Counted from the stretch's first letter, positions 16,001-23,449 are shown. The stretch: 50,000 nt of DNA from Novosphingobium sp. PC22D (GCF_002556635.1 NZ_MWMO01000013.1:1-50000); one strand, 5' to 3'. Numbers and translations: made by a program. Notes: a model not told the origin generated them from the sequence alone.

Positions 16001-16773
16001 GCGTAACCTCTGACCAGGCCGCCATCGACCTGAATTGCGGTTCCGGTGAGATAGGTCGCGGCGTCGGAGGCGAGAAAGGCGACGACATTGGCGATTTCCT
16101 CGACCTCGCCCAGGCGTCCGAGCGGAATGGTGTCGGCGATCGCCTTGCTTACGGCCTCCCCGCTGCGCCCTTCGGCTTTCGCGCGACTGGCGACCAACTG
16201 ATCGACGCGCGCGGTCCGCGTCCAGCCGGGGCAGACGGTGTTGACCAGCACATTGTCCGGCGCGACTTGCTCCGCCAGCGTCTTGGCCCAGCCGAGCACG
16301 GCCATGCGAATGCTGTTCGACAGCGAGAGCCCGGGCACCGGCTGTTTCACGCCGTAGGATGAGATCGTGACGATGCGGCCCCATCGCGCCGCTCGCATGG
16401 CCGGCAATACCGCGCGGCTCGCGCGCACCGCCGACATCAGCGTCAGGTCGACCGCCGCTTGCCAGTCGGCGTCGCTCAGGCTGTCGATCGGGCCGGGCTT
16501 GGGGCCGCCCGCATTGTTGATCAGCATCTCGATCGGACCGAACGCGGTGACGACCTGTTCGACCGCGTCGTCGATCTCGCTGGCCCGGGTAACGTCGCAA
16601 CGCACGGCGCGGCTTCCCGGCATCGTCGCGGATGCGGCCGCCAGCCGCTCGGGATCGCGCGCGCAGATCGCGACCCGGGCCCCCTCGGCGTGCAGCCGTT
16701 GCGCGGTGGCAAGGCCAATGCCGTCGCTACCCGCCATGACGAACGCGACGCGTCCCTCGAGTCCCAGATCCAT
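15997..16773 (-). CDS. SDR-family protein lacking the YxxxK catalytic pair
   Basis: A 258-residue Rossmann protein of the SDR superfamily. The cofactor loop AGSDGIG (14-20), CARDPE after beta-2 (basic, NADP-like) and NNAGGPKPG are intact, and Ser is present in TISSYGV. Where YxxxK should stand, the sequence reads LSLSNSIRMAV: Ser for Tyr and Arg for Lys. I recall a subgroup of bacterial SDR-like proteins with LSN..R at this place, so this may be a known subfamily with other chemistry or a binding role. The C-terminus (PGWTRT, VDGGLV) is normal. The gene is 4 nt after the epoxide-hydrolase-like gene and overlaps the next gene by 4 bp. Confidence 0.83.
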   Translation of the reverse strand: MDLGLEGRVAFVMAGSDGIGLATAQRLHAEGARVAICARDPERLAAASATMPGSRAVRCDVTRASEIDDAVEQVVTAFGPIEMLINNAGGPKPGPIDSLSDADWQAAVDLTLMSAVRASRAVLPAMRAARWGRIVTISSYGVKQPVPGLSLSNSIRMAVLGWAKTLAEQVAPDNVLVNTVCPGWTRTARVDQLVASRAKAEGRSGEAVSKAIADTIPLGRLGEVEEIANVVAFLASDAATYLTGTAIQVDGGLVRGYA

Positions 16774-16777
16774 GTCG

Positions 16778-17161
16778 TCAATCCACCGCCGTTTGCTGCG
16801 CCCGATAGGACGCGAGATCGAAATAGTCCCGCCATTCCGCGATCAGCCCGTTTTCCAGCCGGAACGCGCCCATGATCGGCAGCGCGACGGTGCGCCCGTC
16901 CATCCACATGCGGTCGACGCGCTCCGTCAGCACCGTGTCGCCGCGCCGGGCGATATGCAGGATATCCCAGCGGACGGCATCGAACGGCCCTGCCGATTGG
17001 AGGTAGTTCATCACTGCGGCGTGTCCCCGCAGCGGCGGCAAAGGTCCATTGAGGTAAAGGATCTCGGCCGCGAGCAGCGCCTCGATCCGCTCCCAGTCCG
17101 GACCTGACCACGCTTCGCAGAACGCCTCCACCAAGGCGACGCGCTCGTCAGGTGGCTTCAC
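16778..17161 (-). CDS. Limonene-1,2-epoxide-hydrolase-family protein
   Basis: A 127-residue NTF2-fold protein. The residues that form the active site of Rhodococcus limonene-1,2-epoxide hydrolase (Tyr53, Asn55, Arg99, Asp101, Asp132) have counterparts with nearly the same spacing: Tyr36 and Asn38 (ILYLNGPL), Arg81 and Asp83 (TERVDRM), Asp112 (WRDYFDL). This argues for real epoxide hydrolysis in one step through an Arg-Asp-Asp relay. The protein is shorter at the N-terminus than the 149-residue Rhodococcus enzyme. It leads a unit with an SDR and an ACMSD-like protein. A P450-made epoxide is the natural substrate (inference). Some SnoaL-like proteins share parts of this pattern, so a related function is possible. 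Confidence 0.78.
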   Translation of the reverse strand: MKPPDERVALVEAFCEAWSGPDWERIEALLAAEILYLNGPLPPLRGHAAVMNYLQSAGPFDAVRWDILHIARRGDTVLTERVDRMWMDGRTVALPIMGAFRLENGLIAEWRDYFDLASYRAQQTAVD

Positions 17162-17176
17162 GAATGTATCCCTCGA

Positions 17177-17196
17177 TTATATCGATATCGATGTTA
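17177..17196. promoter_or_regulatory. Island operator, epoxide-hydrolase unit
   Basis: The 20-mer TTATATCGATATCGATGTTA matches the perfect palindrome at 18 of 20 positions and is the copy with the fully intact core. It lies 15 nt before the start codon at 17161 and overlaps the -10 box of the promoter at 17191-17219. Confidence 0.78.
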
Positions 17197-17219
17197 TTAG
17201 AGGGCTTGAGCGTTGTCAA
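17191..17219 (-). promoter_or_regulatory. Promoter of the epoxide-hydrolase unit
   Basis: On the minus strand a consensus -35 TTGACA (17214-17219) is followed by 17 nt and TAACAT (17191-17196) as -10. The -10 is the edge of the operator 17177-17196. The expected transcription start near 17184 falls in the middle of the operator. This repeats the arrangement at 6391-6419, including the TTGACAACG at its upstream end. Confidence 0.68.
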
Positions 17220-17418
17220 ACGGGGCGCGGCACGTCTCGCCCGGCGCGTCGAGCAACGCCCGCTCAGCAAACTCTTGCGGAAGACGAGCCCGCCGGGAAA
17301 GTTGCACGTACAGCGTTAGACTTTGTCCGACTGCCGAGTTTGGGAAGCGCGACGGATGAGTGCGGACGCGTCCGCCTTCACTCTGCGTGCCGACTTGGCA
17401 TGTCCGACGCTCGCGGGC

Positions 17419-18204
17419 CTAAGGCCGCAGCACCCAGCCGCCGTCGACATGCACCGTCTGGCCGGTGATCCACTGGCCCGCTTCCGAGCAGAGCAGCAGC
17501 AAGGTCCCGACCAGTTCGTCGGGCGCACCGCGAGCACGCAGCGCGCAGGCCATTTCGAGGAATTTGATGAAGGGCGAATCGTCGGGGACGAGCATCTTGC
17601 CCGCATCCGACGTGACATTGCCCGGAGCGATCGCGTTGCAGGTGATGCCGTCCTTGCCGAACTGCTTGGCGAGGCTGGTGGTGAGGCCGACCAGCGCGAG
17701 CTTGGTGATGCCGTAGAGCCCCGAGGCGGGGAAGGCACCGCCCGAGGTCTGGTTGATGATCCGCCCGCCACCACGCTCGCGCATCGAGGGAATCGCGGCG
17801 CGCGCGCAAAGCAGCGCGCCATCGAGATTGACCGCGAACGCCTTGTGCCAGGCATCCATGCTGACGCTTTCGAAATTGTCGTAGCTGATATCGACCATCA
17901 GCGCGGCGTTGTTGACGAGGATGTCGATGCCGCCGAACGCCTCGATTGCCGCCGCGCCCATTGCCTTGGTCGAGTCCTCGCTGGCGACGTCGACTTCGAC
18001 TGCCGCAGCCTTGCCGCCGCTTTTGTTAATCTCTTCGGCGACGGCTTGCGCCCCCGCCTTGTTGAGGTCGGCCACCACGACCGAGGCGCCCGCTGCCGCG
18101 AGCCCCTTGGCATAGGCCGCGCCGATCGAATTGCCCCGGCCGCCCGCGCCGGTCACCACCGCCACCTTGCCGTCGAGCCGGAACTGGTCGAGCGAGAATG
18201 TCAT
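17419..18204 (-). CDS. Short-chain dehydrogenase/reductase (second catabolic operon)
   Basis: A 261-residue SDR. The glycine loop is lengthened (TGAGGRGNSIG, residues 18-28), Asp follows beta-2 (VVADLNK), suggesting NAD, NNAA replaces NNAG, and the catalytic block has Ser in NQTSGGAF and YGITK. It ends HVDGGWVLRP. It is the last gene of the minus-strand operon ALDH, CMD-like, SDR, dehydrogenase, SDR, 18 nt after the 3-hydroxyisobutyrate-dehydrogenase-like gene, with GGAGAG before ATG 18204. About 257 bp without a gene separates it from the first island; there is no island palindrome on its own side. Expected role: oxidation of an alcohol intermediate. Confidence 0.86.
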   Translation of the reverse strand: MTFSLDQFRLDGKVAVVTGAGGRGNSIGAAYAKGLAAAGASVVVADLNKAGAQAVAEEINKSGGKAAAVEVDVASEDSTKAMGAAAIEAFGGIDILVNNAALMVDISYDNFESVSMDAWHKAFAVNLDGALLCARAAIPSMRERGGGRIINQTSGGAFPASGLYGITKLALVGLTTSLAKQFGKDGITCNAIAPGNVTSDAGKMLVPDDSPFIKFLEMACALRARGAPDELVGTLLLLCSEAGQWITGQTVHVDGGWVLRP

Positions 18205-18222
18205 GCTGGTCTCTCCTGAAGG

Positions 18223-19032
18223 TCAGTTCGCGCCCGCGGCGCGCAGAAAGGCATTGGCGGCGTCGGCGAGCTGCTCGGCCGCATCGCTGTCGGGTAGGGT
18301 TGCGGCCAGCAGCTTTACGTCCTTGGCGAGCAGCCCCGCGCCGTGCGCGAAGGCATCGGGCTGGGGCAGCCGCGCATAGACTTCGAAGCCGAAGCTGCGC
18401 CCGCTGCTCGCCTTGATGAGGTCGCCGAACGCCTTGCGACCGATGCCGAGCGCTTCGCTTGCCTGCATCGCGGCATGGGCGAGGCCCATATTGGCCGCCA
18501 TCAGTGCGTTGTTGACGATCTTGGCGCGCTGGCCCGATCCCGCCGGGCCGAGCAGTACGAGCAGGCCGGCAAAGCTCTCGAACACCGGCTTTGCCTGTTC
18601 AAAGGCGGCCTGCTCGGCGCCGCACATGACGGTGAGTGTCTGCGCCGCCGCCGCCGGACCGCCGCCGCTCACCGGAGCATCGACGAAGGCCACGCCGCGT
18701 TCGGCGCAGCGCGCGGCGAGCTTTTCGCAGCTTTCGGGCAGGATCGTCGAATGGATGGCGAGCAGGCTGCCCGGGCGCATCGCCGGGATGATCTGGTCGC
18801 ACAGATCGGCGACGCCCGCATCGTCGACCACGCACAGCCCGACATGATCGCAGGCGGCGGCGAGTTCGGCGGGCGATGCCGCAGCCGTCGCCCCTTGCGC
18901 GACGAAGGGATCGAGCGCCTCGGGACGGCGCGCCCAGACAGTGAGCGGATAGCCTTCGGCCAGCATCCGCTCGGCCATCGGCCCGCCCTGACTGCCGAGG
19001 CCGATGAATCCGGTGCTCGGATTACCGGTCAT
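18223..19032 (-). CDS. 3-hydroxyisobutyrate-dehydrogenase-like NAD(P)-dependent oxidoreductase
   Basis: A 269-residue beta-hydroxyacid dehydrogenase. The N-terminal loop GFIGLGSQGGPMA binds the nucleotide (residues 8-20), VDAPVSGGGPAA is the substrate-binding signature (near residue 115), and the catalytic Lys is in GSGQRAKIVNNALMAAN. Arg after beta-2 (WARRPE) suggests NADP. Members oxidise 3-hydroxyisobutyrate, tartronate semialdehyde or related beta-hydroxy acids. ATG 19032 overlaps the upstream SDR stop (ATGA). The frame is open further upstream, but that is shadow coding of the SDR gene. Within the operon it probably handles a short hydroxy acid or semialdehyde. Confidence 0.86.
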   Translation of the reverse strand: MTGNPSTGFIGLGSQGGPMAERMLAEGYPLTVWARRPEALDPFVAQGATAAASPAELAAACDHVGLCVVDDAGVADLCDQIIPAMRPGSLLAIHSTILPESCEKLAARCAERGVAFVDAPVSGGGPAAAAQTLTVMCGAEQAAFEQAKPVFESFAGLLVLLGPAGSGQRAKIVNNALMAANMGLAHAAMQASEALGIGRKAFGDLIKASSGRSFGFEVYARLPQPDAFAHGAGLLAKDVKLLAATLPDSDAAEQLADAANAFLRAAGAN

Positions 19033-19784
19033 CCCGCGGTGATCCCCTTGTCGATCGACAGGCACGATCCGTGGAAGCCGCGTCCGGCGGGCGAAGCAAG
19101 CATGAGGATCACGTCGGCGACATCCTCGACTTCCACCGTGCCGCGCATGCCCGAGAAGCGCTTGAGCAACTCGATGTCGCAGTTTTCGGGCGGGCGGAAG
19201 TTCTTCGCGATGTTGGTGATCATGCCTCCCGGCGCGACGGCGTTGATGCGGATGGGTTTCTTCTGGAACTCCATCGCCATCGCCTTGGTCATGCCGACGA
19301 TGCCCCATTTGCTGGCGCAATAGGCCGCGGCATAGGCTTCGCCGATATAGGATGCCGAGGACGCGACATTGACGATCGCGCCGTCGCTTTCGAGCAGGTG
19401 CGGGATCGCCGCCTGCGAGAGTAGGAACGGCGCGTCGAGATTGACCGAGATCGTCCGGCGATACTGGTCGATCGGCATGTCCGCCGAATTGGCGAGATAG
19501 ATGACGCCCGCGATGTTGCACAGCGCGTCGAGCCTGCCGAACTTCTCGACCGCCTTCGCGACCACCGCCGCGCAGGCCCCCGGATCGGAAAGGTCCGCCG
19601 TCTCGCTTCCCACTTCGCGGCCGCTGTCGGCAAGCATCGATACGGTTTCGGCCAGATCGTCAGCATTGACGTCGACCAGCCACAGATCGGCGCCCGCCGC
19701 CGCCAGCGTCAGCGCCGTCTGGCGGCCGAGGCCCGATGCCGCGCCGGTTACCAGCGCGACCTTGCCGTTCATGTCGGTATTCAT
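19029..19784 (-). CDS. Short-chain dehydrogenase/reductase
   Basis: A 251-residue classical SDR starting MNTDMNGKVALVTGAASGLG, with Asp after beta-2 (LVDVN; NAD-like), NIAG at the NNAG position, Ser in VASSASYIG and YCASK as catalytic residues. The product ends with SIDKGITAG, where the usual DGG is DKG. ATG 19784 has GAGGCG 7 nt upstream and fits the family start better than the ATG 16 codons earlier. It lies 28 nt after the CMD-like gene and is translationally coupled to the next dehydrogenase. Confidence 0.86.
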   Translation of the reverse strand: MNTDMNGKVALVTGAASGLGRQTALTLAAAGADLWLVDVNADDLAETVSMLADSGREVGSETADLSDPGACAAVVAKAVEKFGRLDALCNIAGVIYLANSADMPIDQYRRTISVNLDAPFLLSQAAIPHLLESDGAIVNVASSASYIGEAYAAAYCASKWGIVGMTKAMAMEFQKKPIRINAVAPGGMITNIAKNFRPPENCDIELLKRFSGMRGTVEVEDVADVILMLASPAGRGFHGSCLSIDKGITAG

Positions 19785-19812
19785 GCGTTTCGCCTCATGC
19801 TTTCGGGGCGTG

Positions 19813-20586
19813 CTAGGGCAGGCCCTTGGCAACCTTGTCGATCATCTCGAGGATGACCATCTGCATCCGCGACGCCTTGGGCCAGCCGGCATGGGTGCCA
19901 TATTGCAGCACGAATTCGAGCATCTCGTCGGGCTGGCAATTGCCGCTCGCCATCGCCGCGTGGATGTGGCTGCGGATCGGAATTTCCGCGCCCGATTCGC
20001 ACACGCCGACCAGGGTGATCCAGCGGCGCGACGGCTCGTCGAGCCCGCGACGGCGCCACATTTCGCCGAAGACGAAATTGTTGATCCCCTGAAGATAGGG
20101 CGTCCTGGGCGGCCCGGGCGGGAACAGCATCACCTTGTCGAATTCGGCATGGCCCTGATCGTTGCGCTCCTGCGGGTCCCAGGCCTCGCCGCGGATCGGC
20201 GGCACTTCGGCAGGCGGCAGGCCCAGTTCCTCGGCGACGCGGGTGACAGCCCGGTCGAGCCGCCCACCATTGCCCCATCCGGCATAGACGGCGAGGTGCA
20301 GCGCGGCTTCACGCAGTTCGGCGAGCGTCAGTTCCTGATTGGTGAGCGCGCCGCGCACGAAATCGTCGATCTGGCTGTCTTCCAGATTGCACGTCGCGGC
20401 GGTCGCCATCGCCACCAGATAGCGCGCGCGCAGCGGCAATCCGGGGCGTGTCCACACTTCCGCCCAGACGAAGTCGCGCCAGCTCTCCTCGAGCAGCGTA
20501 CTGGGCTGGACCGGGTCTCGCCCGGTCGATCTGGCTTCGGTGTCGAGGCCGGTCTGCGACCGGTCGGCGGGGTCGAGCATTGCCAT
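19813..20586 (-). CDS. Carboxymuconolactone-decarboxylase-family protein, two domains
   Basis: A 257-residue all-helical protein with two CMD/AhpD-like repeats. The first is around residues 40-110 (RYLVAMATAATCNLED, LHLAVYAGWGNGG), the second around 170-250 (WITLVGVCESGAEIP, VLQYGTHAGWPKA). The AhpD-type CxxC redox pair is absent, so a peroxidase-reducing role is unlikely. 4-carboxymuconolactone decarboxylase is a known activity, but many two-domain members in catabolic clusters are unassigned. It follows the ALDH gene by 11 nt and precedes an SDR, so it acts in the same pathway, perhaps as a lactone- or keto-acid-converting enzyme (inference). Confidence 0.8.
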   Translation of the reverse strand: MAMLDPADRSQTGLDTEARSTGRDPVQPSTLLEESWRDFVWAEVWTRPGLPLRARYLVAMATAATCNLEDSQIDDFVRGALTNQELTLAELREAALHLAVYAGWGNGGRLDRAVTRVAEELGLPPAEVPPIRGEAWDPQERNDQGHAEFDKVMLFPPGPPRTPYLQGINNFVFGEMWRRRGLDEPSRRWITLVGVCESGAEIPIRSHIHAAMASGNCQPDEMLEFVLQYGTHAGWPKASRMQMVILEMIDKVAKGLP

Positions 20587-20597
20587 GTCCGCGCTCC

Positions 20598-22067
20598 TCA
20601 GTCCTGCAGGTTGATCCAGACGTTGCGGACCTGCTGAAACTCGCGCAGCCCCTCGATCCCGCCGAGGCGGCCGTGACCCGAATGTTTCATCCCGCCGAAG
20701 GGGACGCAGGGCGTCATCGCCTCGCCCGATCCGTTGACCTGAACCTGCCCCGCCATCATCCGGTTGGCGACGCGGTGTGCGCGGGCGAGATTGGTGGTGT
20801 GGATATAGGCGCCGAGGCCGTAATCGCTGTCGTTCGCCAGCGCGATGGCCTCTTCCTCGCTGTCGAAGGGGGTGACGACCAGCACCGGCCCGAACACTTC
20901 GTTGCGCGCGATATGGCTGTCGGGCGAAACATCGGCGAGCACGGTGATCGGCAGGAAATAGCCGGCTTCATGATCGCCGCCCATGCGTTCACCGCCGACC
21001 ACGACGCGCGCACCGTCGGAAACGCCGCCTTCGACCATCGACTGGATGCGATTGAGCGCGCTTTCGGAAATGACCGGCCCCATCACCGTGTCCTGCGCCA
21101 GCGGATCGCCGACCTTGATATAGCCCGCCATCGCCTGCAGCATCTGAAGATAGGGCTCGTAGATCGAGCGCTCGACCAGCAGCCGCGTGCCGTTGACGCA
21201 GCCTTGTCCGTTGGCGCTCACCGCTCCGGTCAGACCGCGTTTTGCCGCTGCTTGCAAATCGGCATCGCCGAACACGATCACCGCCGATTTGCCGCCCAGT
21301 TCAAGGCCAACCGGCTTCAGCGTGTCCGCCGCGCTCGCCAGGATCTTTTTCGCCGTGCCGCCCGATCCGATGAATTCGATCTTGCCGATGCCGGGATGCG
21401 ACACCATCGCCGCGCCGACATCGCCGCCGCCGGTGACGAGATTGACCACGCCCGGGGGAAAACCCGCCTCACCGATCAGCTCGACCAGCTTCATCAGCGA
21501 ATAGGGCGCGTTTTCGGGGGCTTTCAGCACCACGCAATTGCCCGCGGCGAGCGCAGGTGCCAGAACCATCGTGGCGGCGAAGAGCGGCCCGTTCCACGGC
21601 ACGATAACGCCAACCACGCCATAGGGCTCGTAGCGCACATAGTCATGCGCGGGACCGCCCCAGGTCTCGATCGCGCGCCCTTCGATCTTGTCGGCCCAGC
21701 CGCCGAAATAGCGGAACTTCTGCGCCGCGTCGGCGCTCATATGCGGACCGGCGAGCAGGATCGATCCGTTCTCATAAGTGAGCAGCGGCGTCATCTCGTC
21801 GGCGCGCGCCTCGATCAACGCCGCGAGTTTGAACATCAGGTCGCGGCGCTTGTCGCCGGTCATTGCGCGCCATTCGGGGAAGGCCGCCTGCGCCGCCGCG
21901 ACGGCCTTGTCTACGTCGCTCGCATCGGACATGCGGATCTCGGAGGTCACTTCGCCGGTGGCGGGATAGACATGCGCGTGCGTGTCGCCGCTGCCCTTGG
22001 CAGGCGCGCCGCCGATCACGGTGGTCGCCTTCGGCAGATTCGATCGATCCGGGCTGATAAACGCCAT
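20598..22067 (-). CDS. Aldehyde dehydrogenase
   Basis: A 489-residue NAD(P)-dependent aldehyde dehydrogenase. It contains VIVPWNGPL (Asn of the oxyanion site), the catalytic Glu in LELGGKS, the nucleophilic Cys in NGQGCVNGTR, and the late block EVFGPVLVV. It begins the minus-strand operon and is divergent from the GntR-type regulator gene across 136-154 bp, which contains the palindrome at 22198-22215. It would oxidise an aldehyde made by the SDRs to an acid, or act first on an imported aldehyde. The length and motifs are those of a complete enzyme. Confidence 0.92.
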   Translation of the reverse strand: MAFISPDRSNLPKATTVIGGAPAKGSGDTHAHVYPATGEVTSEIRMSDASDVDKAVAAAQAAFPEWRAMTGDKRRDLMFKLAALIEARADEMTPLLTYENGSILLAGPHMSADAAQKFRYFGGWADKIEGRAIETWGGPAHDYVRYEPYGVVGVIVPWNGPLFAATMVLAPALAAGNCVVLKAPENAPYSLMKLVELIGEAGFPPGVVNLVTGGGDVGAAMVSHPGIGKIEFIGSGGTAKKILASAADTLKPVGLELGGKSAVIVFGDADLQAAAKRGLTGAVSANGQGCVNGTRLLVERSIYEPYLQMLQAMAGYIKVGDPLAQDTVMGPVISESALNRIQSMVEGGVSDGARVVVGGERMGGDHEAGYFLPITVLADVSPDSHIARNEVFGPVLVVTPFDSEEEAIALANDSDYGLGAYIHTTNLARAHRVANRMMAGQVQVNGSGEAMTPCVPFGGMKHSGHGRLGGIEGLREFQQVRNVWINLQD

Positions 22068-22197
22068 TTTCCTGCTCCAACTCCGATAGGCGCCCGCTTG
22101 GTGTGGGTCGTTTCTGCGCGCATGCTATTGCGCGTTAACTAGGCCGACAACTGGCTCGAAATGCGCCATTTCCGGCCAAATCTCGTCGACAAAGGCC

Positions 22198-22215
22198 AAT
22201 ACTATGCATAGTATT
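22198..22215. promoter_or_regulatory. Perfect 18-bp palindrome, likely GntR-regulator operator
   Basis: AATACTATGCATAGTATT reads the same on both strands. It lies between the divergent ALDH operon and the regulator gene, and overlaps the regulator start region (ATG 22204 is inside it; ATG 22222 is just beyond). GntR/FadR-type regulators often bind such short palindromes in their own promoter region, so autoregulation and control of the ALDH operon are inferred. Confidence 0.6.
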
Positions 22216-22956
22216 TCGCGCATGGCGAAGCTGACCAAAGTGTCGCGGCGGCGCGGAATCAATCTCGTCACAGCGACGGCGGCAACGCTGCGCGAGCATA
22301 TCTTCGCCTGCGCTCCGGGTACGATGCTGGGCTCGCTCCACCAGCTTGCGCGCGAACTGGAGGTGGGCATCGTCACGCTGCAACAGGCGGCGCGCGTGCT
22401 CGAGCATGAAGGCATATTGGAGGTAAGGCGCGGTCCCGGCGGCGGCTATTACGGCATCCGCCCCGACGAAGCGGCGCTCGAGCGAGCGATGGACGCCTAT
22501 CTGCGCGTGCATCCGGCGACTTATGACGAGGCACTCGACATGACCTCGCTGCTTTTCAACGAACTCGTCGCCGCGGCTGCGCGCTGCGAGGACGCCGCCA
22601 TGCGCGCGAAGCTGGCTGCGATCGCCGATCAGTTCGACGAGACCAGGCTGGACTATGTGACGATCGGTGCGCTGGAAATCGAATTTCAGGAACTGCTGTT
22701 CCAAATGGTGCGTCGCCCGCTGTTCGAGATGCTCACCCGCGTGACGCTGCAATACGCGACCAGCCACAGCGTACCGTCTGTCCATCATGTGCAAAACGAT
22801 GTGGCACGCTGGTGCGCGGGCCGCAGGACGATCATCGCCGCGATCGTCTCGGGCGACGAAGCGCTGGCCCGCTTCGAGGCCAACCGGCAGAACCGGATGA
22901 TCGTTCGCAAACACCTCGAAAGTGCATTGGCCTGGGAGAAAGCCGATGCACCATGA
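22204..22956 (+). CDS. GntR-family regulator (FadR/FCD type)
   Basis: A 250-residue regulator: winged-helix DNA-binding part around residues 22-85 (QLARELEVGIVTLQQAARVL, EHEGILEVRRGPGGGYYGI) and a helical C-terminal domain of the FCD type, ending in a long helix. The C-terminal His residues that often bind metal in FCD domains are not clearly visible. Start: ATG 22204 has AAAGG 8 nt upstream but lies inside the palindrome; ATG 22222 is the alternative and would leave the palindrome outside the coding region. It is divergent from the ALDH operon and most likely controls it and itself. It is unrelated to the MarR regulator of the first island. Confidence 0.84.
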   Translation: MHSISRMAKLTKVSRRRGINLVTATAATLREHIFACAPGTMLGSLHQLARELEVGIVTLQQAARVLEHEGILEVRRGPGGGYYGIRPDEAALERAMDAYLRVHPATYDEALDMTSLLFNELVAAAARCEDAAMRAKLAAIADQFDETRLDYVTIGALEIEFQELLFQMVRRPLFEMLTRVTLQYATSHSVPSVHHVQNDVARWCAGRRTIIAAIVSGDEALARFEANRQNRMIVRKHLESALAWEKADAP

Positions 22957-23103
22957 AGCGGATTTACGCTGCCCTTAACCCCCGTTGATCCGTCCTGACC
23001 CGTCAGCGAAGAGCAGGATCGGTCAGATTGCAGCGAGCAAATCGGCCAGTTAACAATCCTGCCGAATTGCAGAATCTAAGGTCCTGCCATTTCTTGGCTT
23101 GCA

Positions 23104-23195
23104 TGGCGGAGACGGAGGGATTCGAACCCTCGATACCCCGATAGAGGTATGGCTCCTTAGCAGGGAGCTGGTTTCAGCCACTCACCCACGTCTCC
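23104..23195 (-). tRNA. tRNA-Ser(GCU): tRNA-Ser (anticodon GCU)
   Basis: On the minus strand the acceptor stem GGAGACG pairs with CGTCTCC, followed by discriminator G and an encoded CCA (23106-23104). The anticodon arm is GCTCC-CTGCTAA-GGAGC with anticodon GCT at 23161-23159. A long variable arm typical of tRNA-Ser follows, then the T arm GAGGG-TTCGAAT-CCCTC. The 3' end points toward the two catabolic regions, which matters because tRNA 3' ends are common integration sites. Confidence 0.96.
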
Positions 23196-23449
23196 GGATC
23201 GCGGCCAGCGCGAGCGGCGGCCTATAGCGGCGGCGCCCGTGCGCTTCAAGGGTCTGCGCGCGGCAATTCGACATGTCGCCGCACGCGGCCGCGTCGAAGG
23301 GACGATTCGGCTGGCCGCAAAACCGACTCGGTCCACCGCCCGTTCATTGCGGGGTCATGCGTGCTGGACTCTCTTGGCGCCCGGAAAGCCTGGTGGGGCC
23401 GCGCGCGCGGTGCGCCTTGCCCGGCGTGTGTGGAGGTATTTGGTTCGTC

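Noticed and set aside
16001..16600. Upstream extension of the ACMSD-like reading frame
   Set aside because: It lies out of frame inside the SDR gene 15997-16773; ATG 16000 overlaps the SDR stop in the usual way.
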